Shown in pieces: positions 41,432-49,832 of a stretch of DNA of 59,089 nucleotides (position 1 is the first letter of the stretch; each line of letters starts with the position of its first letter). A program made the translations under genes and the position numbers. The DNA lies in NCBI RefSeq assembly GCF_001437285.1, contig NZ_JQBF01000008.1, positions 1 to 59,089 on the forward strand. The letters are read 5' to 3'. This stretch comes from Pediococcus pentosaceus. GTDB lineage: Bacteria; Bacillota; Bacilli; Lactobacillales; Lactobacillaceae. The notes beneath the pieces are model-generated. The model was not told the DNA's origin. It saw only the letters and a list, made by a program, of their open reading frames with translations, and searched no databases.

Positions 41432-42238
41432 ATTAATTCAGCAGAAACTAAAAAAATTACCATGATTACCGCCCAGAAAAAGGCTGGTCGCTACAATGTT
41501 TTTCTTAATGGTGAATATGCGTTTCCCATTAGTGAAGAAACCTTTATCCATTTTCGTTTAAGTAAAGGGATGGAAATTACGGGCGCGCTCTTAGAAGAGA
41601 TTGGTGAATATGAGACGAGTGCGGAAGCCTACAATAAGGCTTTAAATTTCTTAACGGGTCAATTGCGGACACAAGATGAGGTGGCTAAGAAACTCTTCAA
41701 GCTGGATTTCCCAGAAGAGGTTGTTGGTCCTGTGTTAGCTAAGCTGACTGATTTGAACTTGCTGGATGATGCCGAATATGCCAAGAGTTACGTTCGGACG
41801 ATGATGAAGACGGGGGACAAGGGACCGCGTTATCTAATCAACCATTTGCGTCAAAAAGGGGTTTACGAGAATGACATCCAAACGGGCCTTGCTCTTTTCA
41901 CTGCCGAAGACCAAGTGGAGCTGGCGGTCCAAGTCGGCAGCAAAATTCAAAAACGCCAAAGTAATTCCGCCCTTAAACAACAGAAACTCAAAGTTCGACA
42001 GACTTTGATGAATAAGGGCTTTAATTCGGCTACGATTGATTTAGCACTCCAGAAAATCGAATTTAAGGTTGACGAGGAGGCCGAATATGAAAAGTTAGTT
42101 AAGTTGGGTGAACGTTTAGTTCGAAAACATGCGGGTCTCCCTGCCTATAGTAAAAAAGCCAAAATCAAGCAGGCTTTGTACAACAAAGGCTTTGAAATTG
42201 ACTTGATTGAACGGTTCATGCGTGAAAACGAGTTATAG
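41432..42238 (+). CDS. recX: Regulatory protein RecX, probable AUU start
   Basis: A 268-residue RecX that limits RecA filament growth. Three-helix RecX repeats run through the protein (ALNFLTGQLRTQDEVAKKLF, YVRTMMKTGDKGPRYLINHL, RQTLMNKGFNSATIDLAL). The only ATG near the N-terminus (41462) has no Shine-Dalgarno. AAAAGGAG at 41415-41422 instead points to an ATT codon at 41432, giving (M)NSAETKKITMITAQKKAGRYN, which looks like the usual RecX beginning with a short lead before ITxQK. An ATT start, as in infC, is rare; a start at 41462 would shorten the protein by ten residues. Confidence 0.88.
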   Translation: MNSAETKKITMITAQKKAGRYNVFLNGEYAFPISEETFIHFRLSKGMEITGALLEEIGEYETSAEAYNKALNFLTGQLRTQDEVAKKLFKLDFPEEVVGPVLAKLTDLNLLDDAEYAKSYVRTMMKTGDKGPRYLINHLRQKGVYENDIQTGLALFTAEDQVELAVQVGSKIQKRQSNSALKQQKLKVRQTLMNKGFNSATIDLALQKIEFKVDEEAEYEKLVKLGERLVRKHAGLPAYSKKAKIKQALYNKGFEIDLIERFMRENEL

Positions 42239-42340
42239 AATTCTGTAGGAAAGCTTAAAGCATGGTGCAAATCTAAGGCTGGTTTTGTTATAATTGAAGA
42301 GAAATTCAAAGCTTTCAGCTGTAGAAAGTGGGCTTAGGCT

Positions 42341-42895
42341 ATGTCTCAGTACTCAGAAAGACCAAAAGAGGGCGAGTATATTGCGATAAAAAGCTATAAG
42401 CATGATGGGAGTTTGCATCGGACTTGGCGTGAGACCATGGTCCTGAAAAACAACGAAGATGAGTTTATTGGATGTAATGACCATACGGTGGTCATTGAAG
42501 ATGATGGTCGTCGTTGGGTGACCAGGGAGCCTGCGCTAGTGTATTTTAATAAACATACGTGGTTCAATGTGGTGGCGATGATTCGAGACAGTGGGGTTTC
42601 GTATTATTGTAATATTGCGTCGCCGTTTGTGTTGGATCGCGAAGCCTTAAAATATGTCGATTATGATTTGGACGTAAAGGTTTTTCCAAATGGCGAACGG
42701 CGCCTACTTGATATGGACGAATTTGAACAATTCAGTAAAAAATGGCGCTATCCTCAGGATACAATCAAAATTTTATTGGATAGCGTTCGCGAATTAACGG
42801 GTTGGATTGATGAAAAACGTGGGCCATTTTCGGTCGAGTTTATTAATATTTGGTACAAACGTTATCTAAATATAGCGGAGCGAAATACTCGATAA
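42341..42895 (+). CDS. DUF402 nucleoside tri/diphosphatase (NtdP-like)
   Basis: A 184-residue protein of the DUF402/FomD-barrel family closest to NtdP (SA1684 type), a metal-dependent nucleoside tri- and diphosphate phosphatase. Characteristic parts are [39 protein letters not shown] and [11 protein letters not shown], where YVDYDLD and NGE hold metal ligands. It follows recX and has its own promoter-like TATAAT near 42289. A hairpin terminator lies just beyond its stop. Confidence 0.88.
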   Translation: MSQYSERPKEGEYIAIKSYKHDGSLHRTWRETMVLKNNEDEFIGCNDHTVVIEDDGRRWVTREPALVYFNKHTWFNVVAMIRDSGVSYYCNIASPFVLDREALKYVDYDLDVKVFPNGERRLLDMDEFEQFSKKWRYPQDTIKILLDSVRELTGWIDEKRGPFSVEFINIWYKRYLNIAERNTR

Positions 42896-42897
42896 AA

Positions 42898-42928
42898 AAA
42901 GGAGGTGTGCATAACACTTCCTTTTTGT
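42898..42928 (+). terminator. Terminator after the ntdP-like gene
   Basis: AAAGGAGGTGT-GCATA-ACACTTCCTTT with one wobble, followed by TT. It resembles a ribosome binding site followed by GTG, but its symmetry and place after a stop mark it as a terminator. Confidence 0.75.
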
Positions 42929-42976
42929 GTAAAAAATACTAAAATTAGAATGACGATATCATGCGAGGAGTACGTT

Positions 42977-44107
42977 ATGTTTGAAAAATTTAGAAAAACG
43001 CCATTGATGTATTGGTCTTTGGAGCTACTAATCGTGGCGACTTTAATCTGGGTGTGCACGAAGATTGATTTCCTGTTTACCCCGATTGGGACGTTCATTA
43101 GTACTGTATTTATGCCAATCATTTTAGCCACCTTTTTGTATTATATGCTTAATCCCTTGGTAAAGTTGTTAACTAAGGTCCGTTACAAGAAATTTAAGAT
43201 TCCCCGCACCTTAGCAATCGTGATTGTGTTTGTCCTATTTATCACGTTGATTGTATGGGGAATTAGTTCTTTCTTACCGAACTTAATTGATCAGGTTTCC
43301 CAAATGCTGGGGAACTTGCCTTACATTGTCAAAAGGTTGCAAAAGACCGTCCCACAGTTGTTAGAACATTCGTGGTTGAAGAAGATTGACTTTGCGCCCT
43401 TTATCAAAAATATCAATAGTGAGATTGGTAAGTATGCGGAAGGCTTTTTAGCAGGGACGGCCCTGCATATCGGTAATCTGATTTCCACCTTAACTAATGC
43501 CACAGTGGTGGTGATTACTGTGCCAATCATCTTGTTCTATATGCTAAAAGATGGTTACAAATTGATCCCCACAGTTGCCCAAGTGGTTCCACACCGGAAT
43601 CGTAAGAATGTGGTGGATTTATTTAATACTATGAGTGATACTTTATCTTCGTACATTTCAGGACAAGTCATTGAATGTTTGTTTGTTGGGACGTTCACGG
43701 TTATCGGTTATATGATTATCCAACAACCTTACGGCTTACTCCTCGGAGTGATTGCGGGAATCTGCAATATCATCCCTTATGTGGGTCCATATTTCGGAAT
43801 TTTCCCATCTTTACTAGTGGCAATTGCTCAATCACCGGGCCAAGTTGTTTCAGTGATTATTGTGGTATTGATTGTTCAACAGGTGGACGGAAACTTTATC
43901 TATCCTAATGTGATTGGTAAGTCACTTCAAATTCACCCGTTGACCATTATTATTTTATTGTTGGTGGCTGGAAAGATTTCTGGCATTCTCGGAATGATTT
44001 TAGCGGTGCCAGCATATGCGATAGTTAAAGTTTTGATTAACTTCATTCATCACATCTGGAAGTTAGATCAAGAAACCATTGAAGAAAAAATTAAGCCTCA
44101 AAAATAA
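42977..44107 (+). CDS. AI-2E family transporter
   Basis: A 376-residue polytopic protein of the AI-2E (YdbI/PerM-like) family, with about eight helices. Two N-terminal helices (LLIVATLIWVCTKIDFLF, IGTFISTVFMPIILATFLYY) are followed by a soluble-looking segment with QVSQMLGNLPYIVKRLQK, then NIIPYVGPYFGIFPSLL and VDGNFIYPNVIGKSLQIHPL, which are the family's best-conserved blocks. Despite the name, most members are not proven AI-2 exporters; some are Na+/H+ antiporters. The ATG at 42977 follows GAGGAG. Confidence 0.9.
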   Translation: MFEKFRKTPLMYWSLELLIVATLIWVCTKIDFLFTPIGTFISTVFMPIILATFLYYMLNPLVKLLTKVRYKKFKIPRTLAIVIVFVLFITLIVWGISSFLPNLIDQVSQMLGNLPYIVKRLQKTVPQLLEHSWLKKIDFAPFIKNINSEIGKYAEGFLAGTALHIGNLISTLTNATVVVITVPIILFYMLKDGYKLIPTVAQVVPHRNRKNVVDLFNTMSDTLSSYISGQVIECLFVGTFTVIGYMIIQQPYGLLLGVIAGICNIIPYVGPYFGIFPSLLVAIAQSPGQVVSVIIVVLIVQQVDGNFIYPNVIGKSLQIHPLTIIILLLVAGKISGILGMILAVPAYAIVKVLINFIHHIWKLDQETIEEKIKPQK

Positions 44108-44117
44108 TAATAAATTG

Positions 44118-44170
44118 GTAGATATAATGATAGTATGGTAATATCTACAGAGTTGAATAATATAATTCAA
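44118..44170 (+). promoter_or_regulatory. Inverted repeats in the tagD promoter region
   Basis: GTAGATAT (44118-44125) and ATATCTAC (44141-44148) are perfect arms with a 15-base spacer; TTGAAT/ATTCAA follow at 44153-44170. -10-like TATAAT boxes occur inside. A regulatory role is inferred from position only. Confidence 0.4.
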
Positions 44171-44182
44171 GGAGAATAAATC

Positions 44183-44587
44183 TTGACAAAAGTAATTACT
44201 TACGGAACCTTTGATTTACTACACAAAGGTCATATCCGTCTTCTCAAGCGTGCTAAGGCACTAGGAGATCATTTAACCGTTTGTGTTTCAACTGATGAAT
44301 TCAACGCCATTAAGGGCAAAAAAGCTTATACGTCTTTCGAAGATCGTAAGTACATTTTGGAAGCGATCAAGTATGTTGATGAAGTTATTCCAGAACGTGA
44401 TTGGGATCAAAAGATTAGCGATGTTAAGGACCATGACATTGATATCTTTGTGATGGGTGACGACTGGGAAGGTCAATTTGATTTCCTAAAAGATTATTGC
44501 AAGGTCGTCTACTTGCCACGTACGGCTGGTATCTCAACTACTAAGATCAAAAAAGATCTTGGACTAGGCGATTACAAAAAAGATTAG
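44183..44587 (+). CDS. tagD: Glycerol-3-phosphate cytidylyltransferase
   Basis: A 134-residue nucleotidyltransferase making CDP-glycerol from CTP and glycerol 3-phosphate, the precursor of poly-glycerophosphate wall teichoic acid. It has YGTFDLLHKGHIRLLKRAK (HxGH-type HKGH at about 15-18), then RTAGISTTKIKKDL, the second signature (RTxGISTT). The start codon is TTG at 44183 with AAGGAGAA before it. Length matches TagD/TarD. It ends at a strong terminator. Confidence 0.95.
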   Translation: MTKVITYGTFDLLHKGHIRLLKRAKALGDHLTVCVSTDEFNAIKGKKAYTSFEDRKYILEAIKYVDEVIPERDWDQKISDVKDHDIDIFVMGDDWEGQFDFLKDYCKVVYLPRTAGISTTKIKKDLGLGDYKKD

Positions 44588-44597
44588 GACTACAAAC

Positions 44598-44637
44598 TAA
44601 GATTGGGATGTCTAGACGATTCCAATCTTATTTTTTA
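44598..44637 (+). terminator. Terminator after tagD
   Basis: TAAGATTGG (44598-44606) and CCAATCTTA (44622-44630), then TTTTTT. Confidence 0.88.
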
Positions 44638-44654
44638 GAGAGAAAGGAACTACT

Positions 44655-46223
44655 ATGAATCAACAAGATTTAAAAAATGCGGTGGAAAAACGCCGGACGT
44701 TTGCCATTATTTCCCATCCGGATGCTGGTAAGACGACGATTACAGAACAACTATTGCTCTTCGGGGGCGTTGTGCGCGAAGCCGGAACGGTTAAAGCCCG
44801 TAAATCTGGCAATTATGCTAAGTCGGACTGGATGGAAATTGAAAAGAAACGTGGAATTTCGGTTACTAGTTCGGTTATGCAATTTGATTACGCTGGTAAA
44901 CGAATTAACATCTTGGATACTCCTGGACATGAGGATTTCTCAGAAGATACTTATCGAACCTTGATGGCCGTGGATTCAGCTGTCATGGTAATTGACTCCG
45001 CCAAAGGGATTGAGCCCCAAACTAAAAAGCTTTTCCAAATTTGTAAAATGCGCGGTATTCCAATTTTCACTTTCATGAACAAGTTGGATCGGGATGGACG
45101 CGAACCCCTAGACTTGGTTAATGAATTGGAAGAAGTCTTAGGCGTAGAAGCTTATCCGATGAATTGGCCAATTGGAATGGGTAAGGGACTAGCCGGATTG
45201 TACGATATTTACAACAACCGCATTGAACTACATACTGATGAACCAGAATTTTTGGAACTTAATGCTGACGGCGAACTCAAAGAAAGCAATCCGATCGAAG
45301 AGGAAAGTGTTTTCCAAGACGCCATGATGGAAGTTTCTTTAATGAAAGAAGCTGGCAATCAATTTGATGAAGCCAAGATTGCTACTGGGGAATTGACTCC
45401 CGTCTTCTTTGGTTCGGCTTTGACTAACTTTGGGGTTAAGACTTTCTTGGATGCTTACCTCCAATATGCTCCTGCACCAACTTCACATAAAGATGAAGCC
45501 GGTGAAGAAATCGAACCAACTGAAGAAGAATTTTCAGGATTTGTTTTCAAGATTCAAGCTAATATGAATCCTAATCACCGTGACCGGATTGCCTTTTTGC
45601 GCATTTGCTCTGGAGAATTTGATCGTGGGATGGACGTCACTTTGAACCGGACGGGTAAAACTTTACGCCTTTCTAATTCCACTCAATTCATGGCAGACAC
45701 ACGTGAAAACGTGGAAACAGCGGTTGCGGGAGATATCATCGGACTTTATGATACGGGTAACTTCCAAATTGGGGATACTATTTACGCTGGCAAACATGCC
45801 ATTCAATTTGAAAAATTACCACAATTTACACCGGAACTATTTATGCAAGTTTCCGCTAAAAACGTGATGAAGCAAAAGTCCTTCCATAAGGGAATCAAGC
45901 AATTGGTTCAAGAAGGAGCTGTCCAGCTTTATACTAACTACACTACTGGAGATTATATTCTCGGTGCCGTAGGTCAACTTCAATTTGAAGTTTTCCAATT
46001 CCGGATGCAAAATGAATACAATTCCGAAGTAGTTATGCAACCTATGGGTAAAAAGACTGCGCGCTGGATTGACCCAGAACAACTCGATGAAAAAATGTCG
46101 TCTTCACGTAACTTATTGGTTAAAGACCGTTATGGACAACCATTGTTCTTATTTGAAAACCAATTTGCAGAACGTTGGTTTGCTGGTAAATACCCAGATG
46201 TTAAACTAACGGCCAAACTCTAA
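44655..46223 (+). CDS. prfC: Peptide chain release factor 3
   Basis: A 522-residue translational GTPase (RF3) that recycles RF1/RF2 after termination. G1 is [15 protein letters not shown] (about 20-34), G3 is [21 protein letters not shown], and G4 is [16 protein letters not shown]; the C-terminal domain with [16 protein letters not shown] is present. EF-G-like factors differ by having a domain IV, absent here. Length is standard (about 520-530). Monocistronic, with AAAGGAAC before the ATG. Confidence 0.95.
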
Positions 46224-46238
46224 AAACTAAATCTTTCT

Positions 46239-46270
46239 AAATTAACACCTCAAATGGGGTTAATTTTTTA
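46239..46270 (+). terminator. Terminator after prfC
   Basis: AAATTAACACC...GGGGTTAATTT with a short loop and following Ts. Confidence 0.75.
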
Positions 46271-46328
46271 GTTTTTAATATATAATGGTTAAGTTGTATC
46301 AAGAAATATCACGTGGAGGAACGATAGC

Positions 46329-48503
46329 ATGAATCGTTTATGGGGTAAATTTCGACAGGGGCTAAATACTAAATTTGGCTTCTTCATGCTAATTACAGGT
46401 TTATTTTGGATTAAATCGTACATAGCATATCAAACAAAATTCACGTTGGGTGTTCAGGGTGGCATGCAAGAATTGATTCTCGCCATCAGCCCGCTGGGTT
46501 TTGCCATACTTTTGTTCGGGATTGGATTGTATATCCGTGGTAAGTGGGCCTACTGGTACATGATTATTATGGATACCATCTTATCGACTTGGCTATTTGC
46601 CAACATCCTTTATTATCGCGAGTTTTCAGATTTCATTACCTTTAATTTAATTAAGGGTTCTGGGTCAGCCTCCGATAATTTAGGAAAGAGTCTGATGGGA
46701 ATTCTACGAACTACTGATTTCCTAGTTTTTATTGATGTAATTTTCGTTATTGCTATTTTAGCGTTTGGATTCGTTAAGATAGACCAAAGCAAGTTCAAGT
46801 TAATGAACTCCTTTGCGGTGACGGTCCTATCGATTGGGGTTTTAGCAGCTAACTTGGCTTTAGCTTATTCCAACCGTTCAGGATTATTGACGCGGACCTT
46901 TGATAATAACTACATTGTTAAGTACCTAGGACTACAAAGTTTCACTTTGTATGATGGGGTTAAGTCATTTGAAAACAGCAATAAGAAAAAGGAAGCTAAG
47001 GGTTCACAATTAGATCCGATTAAGAAGTTCATCAAAGAAAATAATGTTCCTGCTAATGTTGAATACAAAGGGGTGGCTAAGGGCAAAAATGTCATTATCA
47101 TCCATTTGGAAAGTCTTCAACAATTTGTAATTAACAAAAAATGGAAAGGCGAAGAAATTACGCCGAACATTAATAAGTTCTACAAGGATAAAAATACTTT
47201 AGCCTACGACAACTTCTTCAATCAAGTTGGTCAAGGTAAGACGGCGGATGCCGAAATGATGCTGGAAAATTCCTTATTTGGTTTGGCAGAAGGTTCGGCG
47301 ATGGTAACTGACGGGACCACCAATACTTTCCAATCGATGCCCGCTTTAATGCAACAAAATGGGTATTCGACGGCCGCTTTCCATGGGGATGTAGCTAGTT
47401 TCTGGAACCGAGACAACGCTTATAAGTCATTTGGTTACCAGTACTTCTTCAGTAAGCAATATTACACATTGAAGAAGGGCTACGTTAGTGGATACGGGAT
47501 GAAGGATAAGCTCTTCTTACAACAATCGGCTAAGTACTTGGAACAATTACCACAACCGTTCTATGCTAAATTGATTACGGTCTCGAACCACTATCCATAC
47601 GGAATCGAAAAGAAGAACGTTTCTATCGACAAATGGGATACCGGTGATTCAACCGTTGATCCGTATGTGCAAACTGCGCATTACTTAGATCAATCAATTG
47701 GGGAATTACTAAATTACTTGAAGAAAACTGGTTTGTACAATAAGAGCACCATCATGATGTATGGTGACCATTATGGGATTTCTAACAACCATAAGCCGGC
47801 CATTGCCAAGATCTTAGGTTTGAAGGGTGTAACCAACTATGATCTTGCCATGTTCCAAAAGGTTCCTTTCATGATTCATTCACCTGGTCTAAAGGGTGGT
47901 GTTAACCACAACTACAGTGGTGAAATTGATGTGATGCCAACCTTATTGAATTTACTCGGCATCAAGACGCCAGGCGCTTACCAATTTGGACATGATATTA
48001 ATTCAAAACAATACAACCAGATTGTGGCGTTCCGAAATGGGGACTTTGTTTCGAAGAAGTATACCAAGTACGGGGGCGACCTCTACTTGACGGCCACTGG
48101 TGAACAAGTCACAGACGAAACACCTGCTCAAAAACAAGAAGTGAAAAAGATCCAAGATTACGTTAATAAAGAACTCGAATATTCAGATAAGATTATTAAT
48201 GGTGATCTCTTGCGCTTTGCCAAGTTGGATTGGTTTAAGAAGGTTAATAAGTCAGACTACAGTTACAATATGAAGTCGGCGCTCGAACAACTAAATAAAG
48301 CTCAAAGTTCTAAGACGAGTTTGATTGAACAAAACCACGGCAAATCAACGTTGGATGATTATGAAACGGATGCTCCTGAACTAGAAAGCAATGCTGATAA
48401 ATCATCTAGTTCAAGCAGTAGTTCTTCAGATAGCTCAGCTTCGAAGTCTTCAAGCAGTGATTCAAGTAGTAGCTCTAGTTCATCATCTGAAAGTAGTAAG
48501 TAA
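46329..48503 (+). CDS. ltaS: Lipoteichoic acid synthase (LtaS)
   Basis: A 724-residue sulfatase-fold enzyme that polymerises glycerol phosphate from phosphatidylglycerol onto a glycolipid anchor. Five N-terminal membrane helices (residues about 15-180) precede the extracellular catalytic domain: IIHLESLQQF with the metal-binding Glu, the nucleophile Thr in VGQGKTADAEMMLENSLFG, and MMYGDHYGISNNHKPA with metal-binding Asp/His. Beyond the enzyme domain is a tail of about 40 residues dominated by serine (SSSSSSSSSDSS, SSSSSSSSSESSK), longer than usual. The two GT4 genes at 55.5-57.8 kb probably make its glycolipid anchor. Confidence 0.94.
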   Translation: MNRLWGKFRQGLNTKFGFFMLITGLFWIKSYIAYQTKFTLGVQGGMQELILAISPLGFAILLFGIGLYIRGKWAYWYMIIMDTILSTWLFANILYYREFSDFITFNLIKGSGSASDNLGKSLMGILRTTDFLVFIDVIFVIAILAFGFVKIDQSKFKLMNSFAVTVLSIGVLAANLALAYSNRSGLLTRTFDNNYIVKYLGLQSFTLYDGVKSFENSNKKKEAKGSQLDPIKKFIKENNVPANVEYKGVAKGKNVIIIHLESLQQFVINKKWKGEEITPNINKFYKDKNTLAYDNFFNQVGQGKTADAEMMLENSLFGLAEGSAMVTDGTTNTFQSMPALMQQNGYSTAAFHGDVASFWNRDNAYKSFGYQYFFSKQYYTLKKGYVSGYGMKDKLFLQQSAKYLEQLPQPFYAKLITVSNHYPYGIEKKNVSIDKWDTGDSTVDPYVQTAHYLDQSIGELLNYLKKTGLYNKSTIMMYGDHYGISNNHKPAIAKILGLKGVTNYDLAMFQKVPFMIHSPGLKGGVNHNYSGEIDVMPTLLNLLGIKTPGAYQFGHDINSKQYNQIVAFRNGDFVSKKYTKYGGDLYLTATGEQVTDETPAQKQEVKKIQDYVNKELEYSDKIINGDLLRFAKLDWFKKVNKSDYSYNMKSALEQLNKAQSSKTSLIEQNHGKSTLDDYETDAPELESNADKSSSSSSSSSDSSASKSSSSDSSSSSSSSSESSK

Positions 48504-48510
48504 CTTAAAG

Positions 48511-48549
48511 ACTGAGAAGAGACCTTTAGGGGTGCTTCTCAGTTTTTTT
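48511..48549 (+). terminator. Terminator after ltaS
   Basis: ACTGAGAAG (48511-48519) and CTTCTCAGT (48535-48543) followed by a T run. Confidence 0.85.
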
Positions 48550-48570
48550 ATTAAGAGAGGAAGCGATTTT

Positions 48571-49416
48571 ATGGCAAGTCATTTGATAATTCTACTATTA
48601 GTGGGACTAATGGCCGGAATTTTTGGAGCCATCCTGGGAATTGGGGGAGGAATGATTATTACTCCAGTTTTAACGGTGGCAATGGGATTAGATATTAAGT
48701 ATGCGATTGGGGCTAGTATCATCGCGGTGATTGCAACGAGTTCGGGGGCAACCATTGCGTATTTAAAAGATGAGATGCTTAATTTACGAGTAGCGATGTT
48801 TTTAGAAATTGCGACGACCGTCGGGGCGATTGTTGGGGCAATTATGACCGGAATATTTAACTCGACCGTCCTTTTTGTGCTTTTTGGTTCATTCTTGGTA
48901 TTTTCTTCTTGGAATATGTACCGCAAGTTGCGTCGCGGCGGTGGTGAAGAAGGTAGTACTAAAAATGATCGTTTAGCAAATCAACTCAACTTAAATGGTA
49001 GCTACTATGATAAAGCTCTTAAGAAAAATGTTGATTACCAAGTAGAAAATGTTCCCGGTGGTTCAGCCGTAATGTTTGGGGCCGGATTAGCCAGTGGATT
49101 ATTAGGAATTGGTAGTGGAGCTTTCAAAGTTATGGCAATGGATAACATTATGAAGATGCCACTTAAGCCTTCTAGTGCTACCAGTAATTTGATGATGGGA
49201 GTCACCGCTGCTGCCAGTGCCATGGTCTATTTCTTTAACGGTTCCATTCATGCTGATATCGCAGGACCATTAGCGATTGGAATTTTATTTGGAGCTCAAT
49301 TGGGAAGTCGAATTATGCAACATCTACAACCCCGTTGGATTCGAATGATTTTTATTCCCGTTCTTTTATATATGGGATTGCAAATGATTCTTAAAGGATT
49401 TGGGGTGAACATCTAA
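48571..49416 (+). CDS. TSUP family transporter (TauE/SafE type)
   Basis: A 281-residue membrane protein with about eight helices and the two half-repeats typical of TauE/SafE permeases: AGIFGAILGIGGGMIITPVL in the first half and SGLLGIGSGAFKVMAMDNI in the second. Such proteins export sulfite, sulfonates or related organic anions; the substrate here is not known. The ATG at 48571 follows GAGAGGAAG. A longer in-frame reading back to 48391 overlaps ltaS and its terminator and is rejected. Its stop overlaps the start of the next gene. Confidence 0.92.
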   Translation: MASHLIILLLVGLMAGIFGAILGIGGGMIITPVLTVAMGLDIKYAIGASIIAVIATSSGATIAYLKDEMLNLRVAMFLEIATTVGAIVGAIMTGIFNSTVLFVLFGSFLVFSSWNMYRKLRRGGGEEGSTKNDRLANQLNLNGSYYDKALKKNVDYQVENVPGGSAVMFGAGLASGLLGIGSGAFKVMAMDNIMKMPLKPSSATSNLMMGVTAAASAMVYFFNGSIHADIAGPLAIGILFGAQLGSRIMQHLQPRWIRMIFIPVLLYMGLQMILKGFGVNI

Positions 49417-49778
49417 TGAATGCTAAAAAACAAGAGATGCAACACGTGGAATTAGTCATTGGGCGTGTCCTTCAAGTGGGAGTATATATTTCAGCGCTAG
49501 TGATTCTATTAGGAATTGGTCTATGGTTATTTAAGAATGGTTCTGGATATTCGGGGGCTTTACCGACTCGGATTACGCCTATCTTTCATGGGGTGTTAGC
49601 TTTTAAACCTTATGCGGTTTTGATGTTTGGAATTTTCTTATTAATTTTGACACCCGTTCTACGAGTAATTGTTTCAATTTATGCCTTTGCTAAAGAAGGC
49701 GACCGTTTGTACGTGGTCATTACTACAATCGTACTAGTAATTCTAATTATTGGTATGGCAATTGGTTATCGCGGATAA
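49416..49778 (+). CDS. DUF1634 family membrane protein
   Basis: A 120-residue protein with three membrane helices (VGVYISALVILLGIGLWLF, YAVLMFGIFLLILTPVLRVI, VVITTIVLVILIIGMAIG). It matches DUF1634, a family almost always encoded directly after a TSUP permease, as here with overlapping stop and start codons. It is probably an accessory subunit of that transporter (inference from context). Confidence 0.88.
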   Translation: MNAKKQEMQHVELVIGRVLQVGVYISALVILLGIGLWLFKNGSGYSGALPTRITPIFHGVLAFKPYAVLMFGIFLLILTPVLRVIVSIYAFAKEGDRLYVVITTIVLVILIIGMAIGYRG

Positions 49779-49784
49779 AAAAAG

Positions 49785-49828
49785 AAGAGGTTAGGTAAAC
49801 CATAATTGGTTTACCTAACCTCTTTTTA
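49785..49828. terminator. Bidirectional terminator
   Basis: AAGAGGTTAGGTAAACCA-TAAT-TGGTTTACCTAACCTCTT, an 18-bp perfect stem with T tracts, between the DUF1634 gene and the converging clpE. Confidence 0.96.
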
Positions 49829-49832
49829 TTAT

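Noticed and set aside
42905-42976. GTG start with AAAGGAGG as an extended N-terminus of the AI-2E family protein
   Set aside because: The apparent RBS is the left arm of a terminator hairpin after the previous gene; the ATG at 42977 has its own GAGGAG.
48511-48543. Terminator-type inverted repeats between genes as regulatory novelties
   Set aside because: The many hairpin-plus-T-tract sites between converging or consecutive genes are ordinary rho-independent terminators and are listed only as such.
48391-48570. Upstream extension of the TSUP transporter
   Set aside because: It would overlap the ltaS serine-tail coding region and its terminator; the ATG at 48571 has a good RBS.
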